Shown: in pieces, positions 36,635 to 46,048 of the stretch
Layout of the letters: each line of letters starts with the position of its first letter
How positions within the stretch are numbered: the stretch's first letter is position 1
NCBI GenBank assembly: GCA_963835535.1
Contig: CAWIFL010000002.1
Span: forward strand, 558,001-622,000
Source of the DNA: Fen-1245 sp963835535
Lineage (GTDB): Bacteria; Gemmatimonadota; Gemmatimonadetes; Gemmatimonadales; JACORV01
DNA length: 64,000 bases
Reading direction: 5' to 3'
The notes under the pieces: generated by a model
Database searches by the model: none
What the model was told of the DNA's origin: nothing
What the model saw: the letters and a program-made list of their open reading frames with translations, nothing else
Made by a program: the position numbers and the translations under genes

Positions 36635-37408
36635 TCACGAAGCTAGACGAGGCCCCAGAGCGCGGGCAAGGGCCACCAGCTGCTCCGGCGGGAGCACCTC
36701 GACGCGCGCGCCGGGCGCCACGCCCACCTGGACCAGGAGGCGCTCCGCCTCCGGGCGCTCGATGCCGAAGGCCTCGTGCAGCGTGCGCGCGAGCTGCTGG
36801 CGCCGGCGCTGGAACGCCGCCCGGATCAGCCGCCGCACCCGCCGCTCCTCCTCGAGCGAGGCGACCAGCGGCGCCGCCCGCGGCGTGAGCCGGACCAGGG
36901 CGGAGTCCACCCGCGGCTTCGGCCGGAAGGCGCCGGCCTTCACCGTGAACAGCCGCTCCACGGTCGCGACCAGCTGAACGCCGGCCGTGAGCGCGCCCCA
37001 GGTCCGCCCGCCGGGCTCGGCGGCGAGCCGGTCTGCGACCTCACGCTGCACGAGGAAGACGATCCGGGCCGGACGCGGCGGCTGGAGGGCCCGCTCGATC
37101 AGCGGCGACGTGATCTGGTAGGGGATGTTGCCGCAGACGACGTCGGCGGCGGGCCACGGCACCTCGAGCGCGTCGCCGGCGACGATCCGCACGTTGCTTC
37201 CGCTCGACTCCGCCAGCGCCGCCGCGAGACGCCGGTCGGCCTCGATCGCGACGACCTGCGCCGCGCGGACCGCGAGCGCGCGGGTCAGCGTGCCCTTCCC
37301 CGGCCCGATCTCCAGCACGGTCTCGTCCGGCCCGCCGACCGCGGCATCGGCGATCCGGTCGAGGATCGAGGGATCGAAGAGGAAGTGCTGGCCGAGGCGC
37401 GCGCCCAC
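36635..37408 (-). CDS. rsmA: 16S rRNA m6(2)A1518/A1519 dimethyltransferase
   Basis: 257 residues, GTG start one base after the RsbU-like stop. LGQHFLFDPSILDRI, SAM motif VLEIGPGKGTLT and CGNIPYQI (the NIPY motif) identify KsgA/RsmA. Dimethylates two adenines in helix 45 of 16S rRNA late in 30S assembly. Confidence 0.94.
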   Translation of the reverse strand: MGARLGQHFLFDPSILDRIADAAVGGPDETVLEIGPGKGTLTRALAVRAAQVVAIEADRRLAAALAESSGSNVRIVAGDALEVPWPAADVVCGNIPYQITSPLIERALQPPRPARIVFLVQREVADRLAAEPGGRTWGALTAGVQLVATVERLFTVKAGAFRPKPRVDSALVRLTPRAAPLVASLEEERRVRRLIRAAFQRRRQQLARTLHEAFGIERPEAERLLVQVGVAPGARVEVLPPEQLVALARALGPRLAS

Positions 37409-37409
37409 G

Positions 37410-39008
37410 TCAGCGGCGCAGCAGGACCAGCGTCCGGTCGTCCGTCGCCACGTGACCGGAGAAATCCTCGACGTCGTGGAAGACGGCGTCCACGATCTCC
37501 GGCGCGGGCCGCGCGGCGTGGGCGCGCACCAGGTCGAGAAGCCGTTCCTCGCCGTAGGCTGCGCCGGCGGCGTTGCACGACTCGGTGAGCCCGTCGGTGA
37601 AGAGGCAGAGCAGGTCCGCGTCGCGGCGCCACGCGACCTCGGCCCCGCCGATCTCCCGGTCGCGCGCGAGGCCGAACGGGGGCGCCGTCGCCCGGAGCCG
37701 GCGCGGCACGCCGTCGCCGCCCGGGACCAGGAAAGCCTGCGGGTGGCCGGCGTTCGCGTAGCGCAGCACCCCGTGCTCGGCGTCCACGACGCCGTAGAAG
37801 AGCGACACGAACATCTCGGTGCGCTCCAGCTCGTCGCCCAGGAGCTGGAGCAGGCGGTTGAGCGCCTCCTGCGGCGTCGCCGCCGACTGCGCGAGCACGT
37901 TCGCCGCCGAGATCGTGTTCGCCATCAGCAGCGCCGCGCCCAGGCCGTGGCTCGAGACGTCGCCGATCATCATCCCGACCGCGCCGCCCGCGAGCGGGAT
38001 GACGTCGAAGAAGTCCCCGCCGATGGACTCCGCGCTCTGGCAGCGGGCGCCCACGTTGCCGACGCCCGCCAGCAGCGGCGCGCTCGGCAGGAGGGCGAGC
38101 TGGAGGTTCTGCGCCGCGGCCAGCTCGGTGGACATCCGCTCGCGGTGCTTCTCTTCCGCGGCCAGCCGCGAGTTCTCGATCGCCGCGCCCACCTGGTTGG
38201 CGATGGCCATCACCAGCTTCTTGTTGCCGGCCGAGAACGCGTCCTCGCCGAGGCGGTCGGTGAGGTTGATCACGCCGACCGGCCGGGCCGCGCCGTTCTC
38301 GCTCGCGTACATGATGGGCACGGACAGGAACGACTGGCCGTGGTAGTCGCGCCCCGTGGGGCACCCGGGATTCGGCGCGGGATCGCTGGGGTCGTACGTG
38401 ATCGCCTCGCGGGCGCGGAAGACCTGGGCGGCGATGCTGCACTCGTCGTCCACCCGCACCGCCTGGAGCTGCGCGACGTCGAAGCCGCGGCCGGCGACGA
38501 TCCGGAGCACGCCGGCCTCCTCGTCGTACACCATGATCGAGGCGCGGCGCGCCCCCACCACGTCCGAGACCTCGCGCACGATCCGGTGGGCCGCCTCCTC
38601 GAGCGCCACCGTCCGCCCGAGGATCTCGCTGATGGTGTAGAGGAGGTCGATCTCCTCGTAGCGCGCCGCCAGCTCCGCCGCGACCTGCCCCGCCTCGCGC
38701 TCGGCGGCGAGCGCCTCCGCGACGATCTTCGCGGCCGCCTGCGCCCGCTGCGGGCGCGTCTTCTCCCTGGAGCCGTCGGGGCCGAGCTGGACCCAGGTGC
38801 CGGGGACGCCGGGCACGGGCTCGAGCCACGCCGATCCCTTCCGCGCCTGGATCGCGTGCCCCACGGTGCCTTCGAGCTGCGGCCACCACGCCCCGTGCTC
38901 GCCCGAGAGCGCGATCGCGCGCTGGCGACCCGCCTCCTGACGCCACAGGCGGACGTCTCCCCCGGTCAGCTCCTGGAGTGCGGCGAGAAGAGTGTCGAGA
39001 CGGCTCAG
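37410..39008 (-). CDS. RsbU-type PP2C serine phosphatase with GAF domain, CTG start
   Basis: 532 residues. An N-terminal region (about 1-110) is followed by a coiled linker, a GAF domain (about 130-290; LEEAAHRIVREVSDVVGARR ...) and a PP2C/SpoIIE phosphatase (about 310-530; GGDFFDVIPL, MIGDVSSHGLGAALLM, LFTDGLTE, DDRTLVLLR). It should dephosphorylate the STAS protein encoded two genes upstream. No ATG or GTG fits; CTG at 39008 overlaps the kinase TGA (CTGA) exactly before the first conserved-looking helix (LSRLDTLLAALQELTGG). Confidence 0.87.
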   Translation of the reverse strand: MSRLDTLLAALQELTGGDVRLWRQEAGRQRAIALSGEHGAWWPQLEGTVGHAIQARKGSAWLEPVPGVPGTWVQLGPDGSREKTRPQRAQAAAKIVAEALAAEREAGQVAAELAARYEEIDLLYTISEILGRTVALEEAAHRIVREVSDVVGARRASIMVYDEEAGVLRIVAGRGFDVAQLQAVRVDDECSIAAQVFRAREAITYDPSDPAPNPGCPTGRDYHGQSFLSVPIMYASENGAARPVGVINLTDRLGEDAFSAGNKKLVMAIANQVGAAIENSRLAAEEKHRERMSTELAAAQNLQLALLPSAPLLAGVGNVGARCQSAESIGGDFFDVIPLAGGAVGMMIGDVSSHGLGAALLMANTISAANVLAQSAATPQEALNRLLQLLGDELERTEMFVSLFYGVVDAEHGVLRYANAGHPQAFLVPGGDGVPRRLRATAPPFGLARDREIGGAEVAWRRDADLLCLFTDGLTESCNAAGAAYGEERLLDLVRAHAARPAPEIVDAVFHDVEDFSGHVATDDRTLVLLRR

Positions 39009-39466
39009 GTGCGCCGGAGGATCATGCAGATGGAGTTCCCCGCCTCGTTGAAGCGCACTTCGTCGACGAGCTGGCGGATCAGGAAGAGCCCCCGGCCGTA
39101 CGGCCGCATCAGGTTCCCACGGAGCGTCGGGTCGGGCACGTGCCGGAAGTCGAAGCCGCACCCCTCGTCGGTCACTTCCATCTCCACCGCGTTCCGGCCG
39201 AACAGGACGCGGATGCCCACTCCTTTGGCGCGGTCCTCGCAGTTGCCGTAGAGGATCGCGTTGGCCACGGCCTCGGCGAGGGCGACGCGCAGGTTGAAGC
39301 GGATGGTGTGGCGGTCCACGAACGCGGCCTCGAGATGCCGCGTCACCACCTCGACGGCCTCGTCCACGAGGTTCACGTCGCTGGGCAGGCGGACCCGCAA
39401 CTCGGCATCGAGGCCGCCCTCGGCGCACTCCCGGCGCGCGAACTCGGCGAACAGCGGAGCGCTCAT
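39005..39466 (-). CDS. RsbW-like anti-sigma factor/serine kinase (HATPase)
   Basis: 153 residues with GHKL ATPase boxes: N box EAVANAILYGN at 65-75, G1 DEGCGFD and G2 GRGLFLIRQLVDE. In partner switching such kinases bind a sigma factor and phosphorylate the STAS antagonist. The three-gene order STAS-kinase-phosphatase forms a complete module; no sigma factor gene is in the window. Confidence 0.87.
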   Translation of the reverse strand: MSAPLFAEFARRECAEGGLDAELRVRLPSDVNLVDEAVEVVTRHLEAAFVDRHTIRFNLRVALAEAVANAILYGNCEDRAKGVGIRVLFGRNAVEMEVTDEGCGFDFRHVPDPTLRGNLMRPYGRGLFLIRQLVDEVRFNEAGNSICMILRRT

Positions 39467-39473
39467 CGGCAGC

Positions 39474-39809
39474 TCAGAACGCGGCGAGCGCCTCCGTCGC
39501 CGTATCGGTGATCGCGAAGAGCGTGTCCAGCTTCGTCAGCTCGAACAGCGTCTTGAGGTCGTCGTTGAGGCCGGCCAGGCGCAGGTCGCCTCCCTCGTCC
39601 CGGATCTTCTTCGAGAGCGAGACCAGGACGCCCAGGCCCGAGGAATCGATGTAGCCGGTCTTGCTGAAGTCGATGAGGAACTTCTTGTCCCCCGCCTCGA
39701 GGGCGTCGAGCACCTTCTGCTTCAGCTCCTGCCGGTTGCCGACGATCAGCTGGCCGTCCACTTCGACGACCACGACGCCGCCGGGGTGCTTCCGCGCATT
39801 GAACGCCAT
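39474..39809 (-). CDS. STAS-domain anti-sigma factor antagonist (RsbV/SpoIIAA-like)
   Basis: 111 residues, GGAGG before ATG. IDSSGLG at 54-60 holds the phosphorylatable Ser (56 or 57). When dephosphorylated by the RsbU-like phosphatase it should bind the RsbW-like kinase and free its sigma factor. First gene of the switch module. Confidence 0.9.
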   Translation of the reverse strand: MAFNARKHPGGVVVVEVDGQLIVGNRQELKQKVLDALEAGDKKFLIDFSKTGYIDSSGLGVLVSLSKKIRDEGGDLRLAGLNDDLKTLFELTKLDTLFAITDTATEALAAF

Positions 39810-39843
39810 CAATCCTCCGAAGGAATCGCTCTCAAGCGCCCGC

Positions 39844-40818
39844 TCAAGCCGCCTGCGATTGGAGCAGCGCGATGGCGGACACCAGCACGATGTCGTCCGC
39901 CGTGGCGCCGCGCGAGAGGTCCGAGCAGGGCCGCCGGAGACCCTGGACCACGGGCCCCAACGCCGGAACCTGCGCGATCCGCTGTACCAGTTTGTACGCA
40001 ATGTTCCCGCTGTCAAGGTCCGGGAATATCAAGATGTTAGCCCGTCCCGCCGCCGGGCTGTCGGGGGCCTTCCGGCGGGCCACGGAGGCCAGCAGCGCGG
40101 CGTCCCCCTGGAGGTCGCCGTCGGCCGGAATGCCGGGCTCGAGCGTCCGGAATAGCTCGACCGCCCGCTTCACCTTGACCACGCTCTCGCCCTCGGCGCT
40201 CCCGAGCGTCGAATGCGAGAGGAACGCCACGACCGGCTCGTCGCCGACGACCAGCCGGCGGTCGCGCGCGGCCGCGACCGCGATGTCGGCAAGCTGCTCG
40301 GCGGTGGGATACTGGACCACGCCGCAGTCGGCGAAGGTCAGGACGCCCGACGTGCGGGTGACCATGTAGAAGCAGCTCGACACGGTCTTGATGCCGGGCG
40401 CCGGCCCCACCGCCCAGAGCGCCGCGCGCAGCACGTCGGCCGTCGCGTGGACCGCGCCGCCCACGGTCGCGTCCGCTTCGCCGAGCGCGACCAGGCCGGC
40501 CGCGAAGCGGAGCGGATCGGCGGCGAGCGCCAGCGCCGCCACCCGGTCGGGAACGGCCTGCGGCTTCCGGCTCGTCAGGAGATCGGCGACGGCCTTGAGA
40601 CTGGGGTCGGATCCGGGGATGCGGACCGAGACGCCGGGCGCCTCGCGCGCCGCCCAGGACGCCGTCGAGCCGGTCCCGATCAGGGTGACCTCGGCCACGT
40701 GCCCCGCGACCAGGGAGATCGCGGCCTCGCGCACCCGCTCGTCGTCGCCTTCGGAGAGCAGCAGGCGGGCTCGCGCGCGGCGCGCGCGATCGAGGAGGGA
40801 CTCGACGAAGCCGCTCAA
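39844..40818 (-). CDS. pta: Phosphate acetyltransferase, TTG start
   Basis: 324 residues. The PTA_PTB fold is clear: ARLLLSEGDDERVREAA, LGEADATVGGAVHATADVLR, SSCFYMV, ILIFPDLDSGNIAYKLVQRI and the C-terminal LRRPCSDLSRGATADDIV. Converts acetyl-CoA to acetyl phosphate. TTG at 40818 overlaps the coaD TGA (TTGA). No ackA adjoins it. Confidence 0.9.
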   Translation of the reverse strand: MSGFVESLLDRARRARARLLLSEGDDERVREAAISLVAGHVAEVTLIGTGSTASWAAREAPGVSVRIPGSDPSLKAVADLLTSRKPQAVPDRVAALALAADPLRFAAGLVALGEADATVGGAVHATADVLRAALWAVGPAPGIKTVSSCFYMVTRTSGVLTFADCGVVQYPTAEQLADIAVAAARDRRLVVGDEPVVAFLSHSTLGSAEGESVVKVKRAVELFRTLEPGIPADGDLQGDAALLASVARRKAPDSPAAGRANILIFPDLDSGNIAYKLVQRIAQVPALGPVVQGLRRPCSDLSRGATADDIVLVSAIALLQSQAA

Positions 40819-41300
40819 CGCCGCTTCGTCTTGGCGGCCAGGGCCTTGGAGACCGCGGGGTGGACCAGGTCCTTCACGTCGCCCCCGAACCGCGCGACCT
40901 CGCGCACCAGGGAGCTGGAGAGATAGGTGAGGTCGAACGCGGGCACGAGGAAGAGCGTCTCGATCTCCGGGGCCAGCTTCCGGTTCATCAGCGCCATCTG
41001 GTACTCGTACTCGAAGTCGCTGACGTAGCGCAGCCCGCGGACGATCACCTTCGCGCCGACGGTGCGGGCGAAGTCCACCAGCAGGCCGTCGAACGACCGC
41101 ACCTCGAACCGGGCATCGCGACCCAGGACCTGGGCGACCAGGTCGCACCGCTCCTCGAGGGTGAACAGCGGCTGCTTGGACACCTGAGTGGCCACGGCCA
41201 CCACGACGCGGTCGGCGAAGACCAGGCTGCGGCGGATGAGGTCTTCGTGCCCATGGGTGATGGGATCGAACGAGCCGGGATAGACGGCGAGCCGCGTCAT
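40815..41300 (-). CDS. coaD: Phosphopantetheine adenylyltransferase
   Basis: 161 residues. GSFDPITHGH at 9-18 (HxGH nucleotidyltransferase motif), GLRYVSDFEYEYQMALMNR and TYLSSSLVREVARFGGD. Fourth step of coenzyme A synthesis, next to CoA-using pta. ATGA overlap with rsmD. Confidence 0.95.
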   Translation of the reverse strand: MTRLAVYPGSFDPITHGHEDLIRRSLVFADRVVVAVATQVSKQPLFTLEERCDLVAQVLGRDARFEVRSFDGLLVDFARTVGAKVIVRGLRYVSDFEYEYQMALMNRKLAPEIETLFLVPAFDLTYLSSSLVREVARFGGDVKDLVHPAVSKALAAKTKRR

Positions 41301-41809
41301 GGAGCCTCGAGAAAAGTGAGGACGGTCCTGCCGTAGTGGCGGTGATCGCCCGGGCCGACGTCTTCGTGCCGGTCGTGCTCGACGCCCAGAATGCGTGCGA
41401 ACGGCCGCTCGCGGAAGAGGGCGGCGATCCGCGAGGCGTGATTCGTGGTGTACGGCGGGTCGGCGAAGGCGACGTCGAAGGCGAGCGGCTCCAGCTTGGC
41501 GGCGTAGCGCAGGGCGTCGGCGCGGTGGACCCGCGTCCCCGCGGCGCCCAGCGCGGCGATGTTGCGGTGCAGCGCGGCGAGGCTGGCGGGCGAGAGCTCG
41601 ACGAAGTCGCACGCGCTGGCGCCGCGCGACAGCGCCTCGAGCCCCATCGCGCCGGAGCCGGCGAACAGGTCCAGGGCGCGTGCGCCCACGAGGTGGTCGG
41701 CGACGATGGACATCCACGCCTCCCGCACCCGGTCGGTGGTGGGGCGCGCCCGCTCGTCGGGGGGCGGCTCGATCCGCCGGCTCCGCCACTGCCCTCCCAC
41801 GATCCGCAC
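41297..41809 (-). CDS. rsmD: 16S rRNA m2G966 methyltransferase
   Basis: 170 residues, GTG start (RIVGGQWRSRRI). PTTDRVREAWMSI, SAM motif LDLFAGSGAMGLEAL and catalytic DPPY at 117-120. The rsmD-coaD pairing is widely conserved. Confidence 0.93.
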   Translation of the reverse strand: MRIVGGQWRSRRIEPPPDERARPTTDRVREAWMSIVADHLVGARALDLFAGSGAMGLEALSRGASACDFVELSPASLAALHRNIAALGAAGTRVHRADALRYAAKLEPLAFDVAFADPPYTTNHASRIAALFRERPFARILGVEHDRHEDVGPGDHRHYGRTVLTFLEAP

Positions 41810-41810
41810 C

Positions 41811-43535
41811 TCAGGCCGCCTCGAAGGCCACGAGCCGGCCCTCGACTTCGTCCCGACCCTGCCAGGTGTCGCGCTCCAGCCGCAGCGCGGCCCGGAACGG
41901 CCCCGAGGAGCCGCGGACCGCGCTCTCGATCTCCTCGCGCATCCCGAAGCCGACGAGCCGGAACGTCCCGGTGTCGTCGCGCACGCTGAAGCGGACGTGC
42001 TGATCGCCCATCCGGCGCAGCGGGCCGGCCAGTGAGAGGCCGGTGAGCCCGAAGACCGCGCCCGGATTGCCGAGCCCCGTCGGCTCGAGGGCGCGGAGCG
42101 CCTGTTCCAGCTCGCGAGTCAGGTCGGCGATGGTGAGCACGGCGTCCACCCGGCGGCTCGGCGTCAGCTCCGCGGGCGCCACCTGCTCCGCGCAGGCGGC
42201 GTTGAACGCCTCGCGGAACGCGTCGAACCGGTCGCGGCGCACCGTGAGACCGGCGGCCATCCTGTGCCCGCCCCACCGCTCGAGGTGGCCGGCGCAGCGC
42301 TCCAGGGCGAGGTGGAGATCACAGCGCGCCACCGACCGGCCCGACCCCTTCCCCACGTCGCCGTCGAACGCCACGAGGAAGGTCGGCCGCGCGATCCGCT
42401 CGACGACGCGCGAGGCGACGATCCCGATCACGCCGGGGTGCCAGGTGTCGCGCGCGAGCACGACGCCCACGTCGCGCGCCGGGTCGAAGGTCTTGTCCAG
42501 CTCCTCCAGCGCCTCATCCAGCGTGCGCTGGTCCAGCGCCTGCCGCTCCGTGTTCTGCCGCTCCAGCTGGGCCGCGAGCGCGTATGCCTCGGCGGTGTCG
42601 TCGGTGAGGAGGAGTCGCAGGCCGTCGCCCGCGTCGCCGACGCGCCCGGCGGCGTTGAGCCGCGGCCCCAGGGCGAAGCCCAGGTTGACCGCGCGGATCG
42701 GCTTCGTGCCGAGGCCGGCCGTGGTCACGAGGGCGGCGAGGCCCGCCGAGCGGCTCGCCCCGATCAGTTTGAGGCCGAGCCGCACCAGGATCCGGTTCTC
42801 GCCCACCAGCGGCACCAGGTCGGCGACCGTCGCGAGCGCGACCAGGTCCACGAAGTGCCAGGGAGCGCCGGCCGGGACGCCGAGCGCGGGGGCCAGCGCC
42901 TGCGCGAGCTTGAAGGCGAGCCCCGTCGCGCACAGATCGGGGAATGGGTACGTGCTCTCCGGCCGGCGCGGATTGACCAGCGCGGCGGCCTCGGGCCGCA
43001 CCGGGCCCGGGAGGTGATGGTCCACGACGATCACGTCGATGCCGGCCGCACGCGCCGCAGCGACCGCTTCGACGGCCGTGGTGCCGCAGTCCAGCGCGAG
43101 GATCACCTGCGCGCCCGCCTCGCGCGCGGCGGCGACGCCCGCGGCCGAGAGGTCGTAACCGTCGCGCAGGCGATGCGGGATGAACGGCACGACGCGCGCG
43201 CCGCCCAGGCGCAGGACCCGCGTGGCGAGCGCCGCCGCGCACTGGCCGTCGGCGTCGTAGTCGCCGTGCACGAGGATGGTCTCCTGGCTCTTCACCGCGG
43301 CCGCGAGTCGCGCCACCGCGACCGCCATGTCGGGAAGGAGACCGGGATCGTGGAGATCGTCCCGGGAAGGCCGGAGGAAATGCCGGGCGGCGTCCGCCTC
43401 GGCGACGCCGCGCTGGACCAGCAGTCCGGCGAACGGGAGCGGCGCGCCGAGCTCGCGCGCCAGCGCCGCTACGCGCGCCGGATCGGGCGTCGGCTCACAC
43501 TGCCACCGGCGGGGGAGCCGCTCATTCCTCCGCAT
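41811..43535 (-). CDS. recJ: Single-stranded-DNA-specific exonuclease RecJ
   Basis: 574 residues. Motif DYDADG at 92-97, DHH at 172-174 (VVDHHLPGP), GRLNAAGR-like segment (LGPRLNAAGRVGD), DHHA1 motif GGHRMAAGL and a C-terminal OB fold. A 5'-3' exonuclease in recombination and mismatch repair. ATG at 43535 overlaps the upstream gene by 14 bases; RRWQC at 9-13 matches the usual RecJ beginning. Confidence 0.93.
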   Translation of the reverse strand: MRRNERLPRRWQCEPTPDPARVAALARELGAPLPFAGLLVQRGVAEADAARHFLRPSRDDLHDPGLLPDMAVAVARLAAAVKSQETILVHGDYDADGQCAAALATRVLRLGGARVVPFIPHRLRDGYDLSAAGVAAAREAGAQVILALDCGTTAVEAVAAARAAGIDVIVVDHHLPGPVRPEAAALVNPRRPESTYPFPDLCATGLAFKLAQALAPALGVPAGAPWHFVDLVALATVADLVPLVGENRILVRLGLKLIGASRSAGLAALVTTAGLGTKPIRAVNLGFALGPRLNAAGRVGDAGDGLRLLLTDDTAEAYALAAQLERQNTERQALDQRTLDEALEELDKTFDPARDVGVVLARDTWHPGVIGIVASRVVERIARPTFLVAFDGDVGKGSGRSVARCDLHLALERCAGHLERWGGHRMAAGLTVRRDRFDAFREAFNAACAEQVAPAELTPSRRVDAVLTIADLTRELEQALRALEPTGLGNPGAVFGLTGLSLAGPLRRMGDQHVRFSVRDDTGTFRLVGFGMREEIESAVRGSSGPFRAALRLERDTWQGRDEVEGRLVAFEAA

Positions 43536-44226
43536 ACAGGAGTACGCCGCACACCTCGCAGCCCTCGATGGACTGCCCCTGCTGGATGAGGACGCGCCGC
43601 TGCATCGGGACCGCCGTGTGGCAGTGCCCACAGGCGTCGTGCTGGAGCGGATAGAGCGCCGCCGGGGCGCGGCCCCGCCGGATCCGCTCGTACTTGACCA
43701 GCAGCGGCTGCTTCACGGCCTTCGTCGCCGCCTTCCGCTCGGCTTCCGCCGCCTCGAGCTGCGTGGCCAGCTCGGCCCGCTTCACGGCCAGCGCCTCGCG
43801 CGCCTCGGTCTGCTTCGCCACCACCGCCTGATGGTTCTTCTGCGCGTCCTTGACCCTCTTCTGCGCTTCGACGATGAGGTCGCCGCTGCGCATGTACTCG
43901 GTCTCCTCCTTCACGAGCACCCCGCGCGCCAGGTCCAGCTCGGCCATCAGCGCCGAGGCCTCCTTGGCGCCGCGCACGTAATCGAGCTGCTGCCGCCGCT
44001 GCTCCTGCATCCGCTTGTAGCCGGCGATGCGCTGCTCCAGCTCCACCTTGCGCGCCTCGGCCCCGGACGCCGCGCGCTCCGCGTCCTCCAGCGCCTTCGT
44101 GTGTGCGCCCAATTCCGCGTCGAGCGCCTCTTCTTCGGGGCGCAACGCGTCCATGGCCTTCTTCGCGGCGCTGACGGCCTTGTCGCGCTCCTGGAGCGCC
44201 AGGAGGGGTTCGAGATCGGGATGCAA
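43522..44226 (-). CDS. Coiled-coil zinc-ribbon protein (zf-RING_7/CT398-like)
   Basis: 234 residues: two long helical hairpin stretches (about 1-175) and a C-terminal four-Cys zinc ribbon (CGHC ... CEVC). Starts with TTG seven bases after AAGGAG. The family is widespread, often near recJ or dnaG, and of uncertain function; a nucleic-acid or motility-related role has been suggested for relatives. Confidence 0.85.
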   Translation of the reverse strand: MHPDLEPLLALQERDKAVSAAKKAMDALRPEEEALDAELGAHTKALEDAERAASGAEARKVELEQRIAGYKRMQEQRRQQLDYVRGAKEASALMAELDLARGVLVKEETEYMRSGDLIVEAQKRVKDAQKNHQAVVAKQTEAREALAVKRAELATQLEAAEAERKAATKAVKQPLLVKYERIRRGRAPAALYPLQHDACGHCHTAVPMQRRVLIQQGQSIEGCEVCGVLLYAEE

Positions 44227-44266
44227 CTCAGACTCCTTTGATTGACGTGGAACGTTGATGCGACCA

Positions 44267-46036
44267 TCAATGTCGTGGTTCCTGCTCCGCCTTCAGCGCC
44301 TTGCGCCGGAAGCGCATCGCGCCCCCGGAGATGAGCGCACGCTTCTCGTTCATCAGCTCGTCCTTCTCCGCCGCACCCGCCAGGCCGATCAGGCGGTCGA
44401 TCTCCTCCAGGCGCTCGCGCTTCGGGCGATCCAGCACCCAGGCGATCGCCTGCACCAGGTCCACCTCGGGTTCGGGCCGTTCGTACGGCGCGGAGGCGAG
44501 CCGCTCCCACGTGTCGCGCTCGGCGCCCGCGTCCGGCGGGCCCGCGCCCGCGTAGAGCAGCTCCGCCAGGCGGCGGTAGACCGGATGCCGGAACTCGGTG
44601 GCCGGCAGCTCCGCCTTGACCCGGGCGACGTTCTCGGGCACCGCGAGCATCAGGTGGACCAGCGTGCGCTCGGTGGGGATCTCGGTGACCGGCCGCCCCG
44701 CGGGTTGCCGCTCGGGCTCGGGGCCGGCTCGCCCCCGTGCCCCCGTGCCCCCGTGCCCCCGTGCCTCCTGTCTTCCCACCTCCTGCTCCAGCACTTCCTT
44801 CCCCACCCCGCTCCACTCGGCCGCGCGCGACATGTACAGCTCCCGCGTAATCGGGTCCTGCGCCGCGCGGATCGTGGGCAGCAGGCGGTCGAGCGCCTCG
44901 CGCCGGCCCTCGAGCGTGCCCGCCAGCCCCTTGCGGTCGAGCAGCTGGATCTTGCGCTCGAAGACGTCCACGGCCGCGTCGAGCAGGGCCTTGAACGCCT
45001 CCGCGCCGCCGCGCCGCACCAGGGTGTCGGGATCCTCTCCGGAGGGGAGCGTCACCAGGCTCACGCTCGCGCCCTGCCGGAGCAGCTCGTCGGCGTTGCG
45101 GAACGAGGACTTCTGCCCCGGCGCGTCGGCGTCGTAGGCCAGCGCCACCTGCTTGGTGTAGCGCCGGAGGAGCCGCGCCTGCTCCGGCGTCAGCGAGGTG
45201 CCGAGCGGCGCGACCGCGTTCAGGATCCCCGCGGTCTGGAGCCGGATGGCGTCCACGTACCCTTCGACGAGGACGGCGAGCGACTCGGTGCGGATGGCGG
45301 TGCGGGCCCGGTCCAGGGCGTAGAGCAGCGTGCCCTTGTGGAAGACCGGCGTCTCGGGCGAGTTGAGGTACTTCGGCTCGCCCTCGCCGAGGAGGCGCCC
45401 GCCGAACCCGACCACGCGCCCGCGCACGTCGGCGATCGGGAAGATGAGGCGGCCGCGGAACCGCGGGACGACCGACTTGTCGTCCCGCTCCGTCACCAGG
45501 CCGGCCTTCCGCACCACGTCGTCCTCGACGCCGAGCCCCTTCAGCGCCTCGAGCAGCTCCTCGCCGCGCGCGGGCGCGAAGCCGAGCTGGTACTGGTCGC
45601 GCACCGCCTCGTCCAGCTCGCGGCCGTCGAGGTAGTCGCGCGCCCCCTTCGCGTCGGGGGCCTCGCGGAGCCGCCGCGCGAACCAGTCGGCGGCCGTGCT
45701 CAGCGCGGAGTACAGCGGCTCGTTCGGGTCGGGCCCCGCGGTGCGCACGTCCGGCACGGCGATCCCCACCTTCGCCGCGATCTCGCGCACCGCCGTCGGA
45801 TAGTCCAGCCCGAACCGCTTCATCAGGTAGGTGAAGACGTCGCCCGACTCGTGGCAGACGAAGCAGTGGTACATCTGCTTCCGCGGCACGACCGAGAAGT
45901 TGCGATGCGTCCCGCCGTGGAACGGGCACGGCGCGCGCCAGTCGCTCCCCGTGCGCTTGAGCTCCACCGACTCGCCGATGATGGCGACGATGTCGGCCGC
46001 GTCGCGGATCTGCTCGATCAGCTCGGGAGCGATCAC
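44267..46036 (-). CDS. dnaG: DNA primase DnaG with octamer-repeat insertion in the linker
   Basis: 589 residues, GTG start. Zinc-binding domain with C37, H40, C58, C61; RNA-polymerase-like core with TOPRIM (LAVLVEGYVDAIRL; ALAYDADAPGQKSS), then a helicase-binding C-terminal domain. The linker near residue 425-445 (QEARGHGGTGARGRAGP) is encoded by a tandem array of an 8-bp unit and is longer and more Gly/Arg-rich than a normal linker. Makes RNA primers at the fork. Confidence 0.94.
   Translation of the reverse strand: MIAPELIEQIRDAADIVAIIGESVELKRTGSDWRAPCPFHGGTHRNFSVVPRKQMYHCFVCHESGDVFTYLMKRFGLDYPTAVREIAAKVGIAVPDVRTAGPDPNEPLYSALSTAADWFARRLREAPDAKGARDYLDGRELDEAVRDQYQLGFAPARGEELLEALKGLGVEDDVVRKAGLVTERDDKSVVPRFRGRLIFPIADVRGRVVGFGGRLLGEGEPKYLNSPETPVFHKGTLLYALDRARTAIRTESLAVLVEGYVDAIRLQTAGILNAVAPLGTSLTPEQARLLRRYTKQVALAYDADAPGQKSSFRNADELLRQGASVSLVTLPSGEDPDTLVRRGGAEAFKALLDAAVDVFERKIQLLDRKGLAGTLEGRREALDRLLPTIRAAQDPITRELYMSRAAEWSGVGKEVLEQEVGRQEARGHGGTGARGRAGPEPERQPAGRPVTEIPTERTLVHLMLAVPENVARVKAELPATEFRHPVYRRLAELLYAGAGPPDAGAERDTWERLASAPYERPEPEVDLVQAIAWVLDRPKRERLEEIDRLIGLAGAAEKDELMNEKRALISGGAMRFRRKALKAEQEPRH
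44731..44770 (-). repeat. 8-bp tandem array inside dnaG
   Basis: Four perfect GCCCCCGT units on the plus strand (ACGGGGGC in the coding sense) and one degenerate unit. Eight-base periodicity cycles through all frames and still leaves the gene open. Confidence 0.92.
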
Positions 46037-46048
46037 CTCGGGCGCGCC

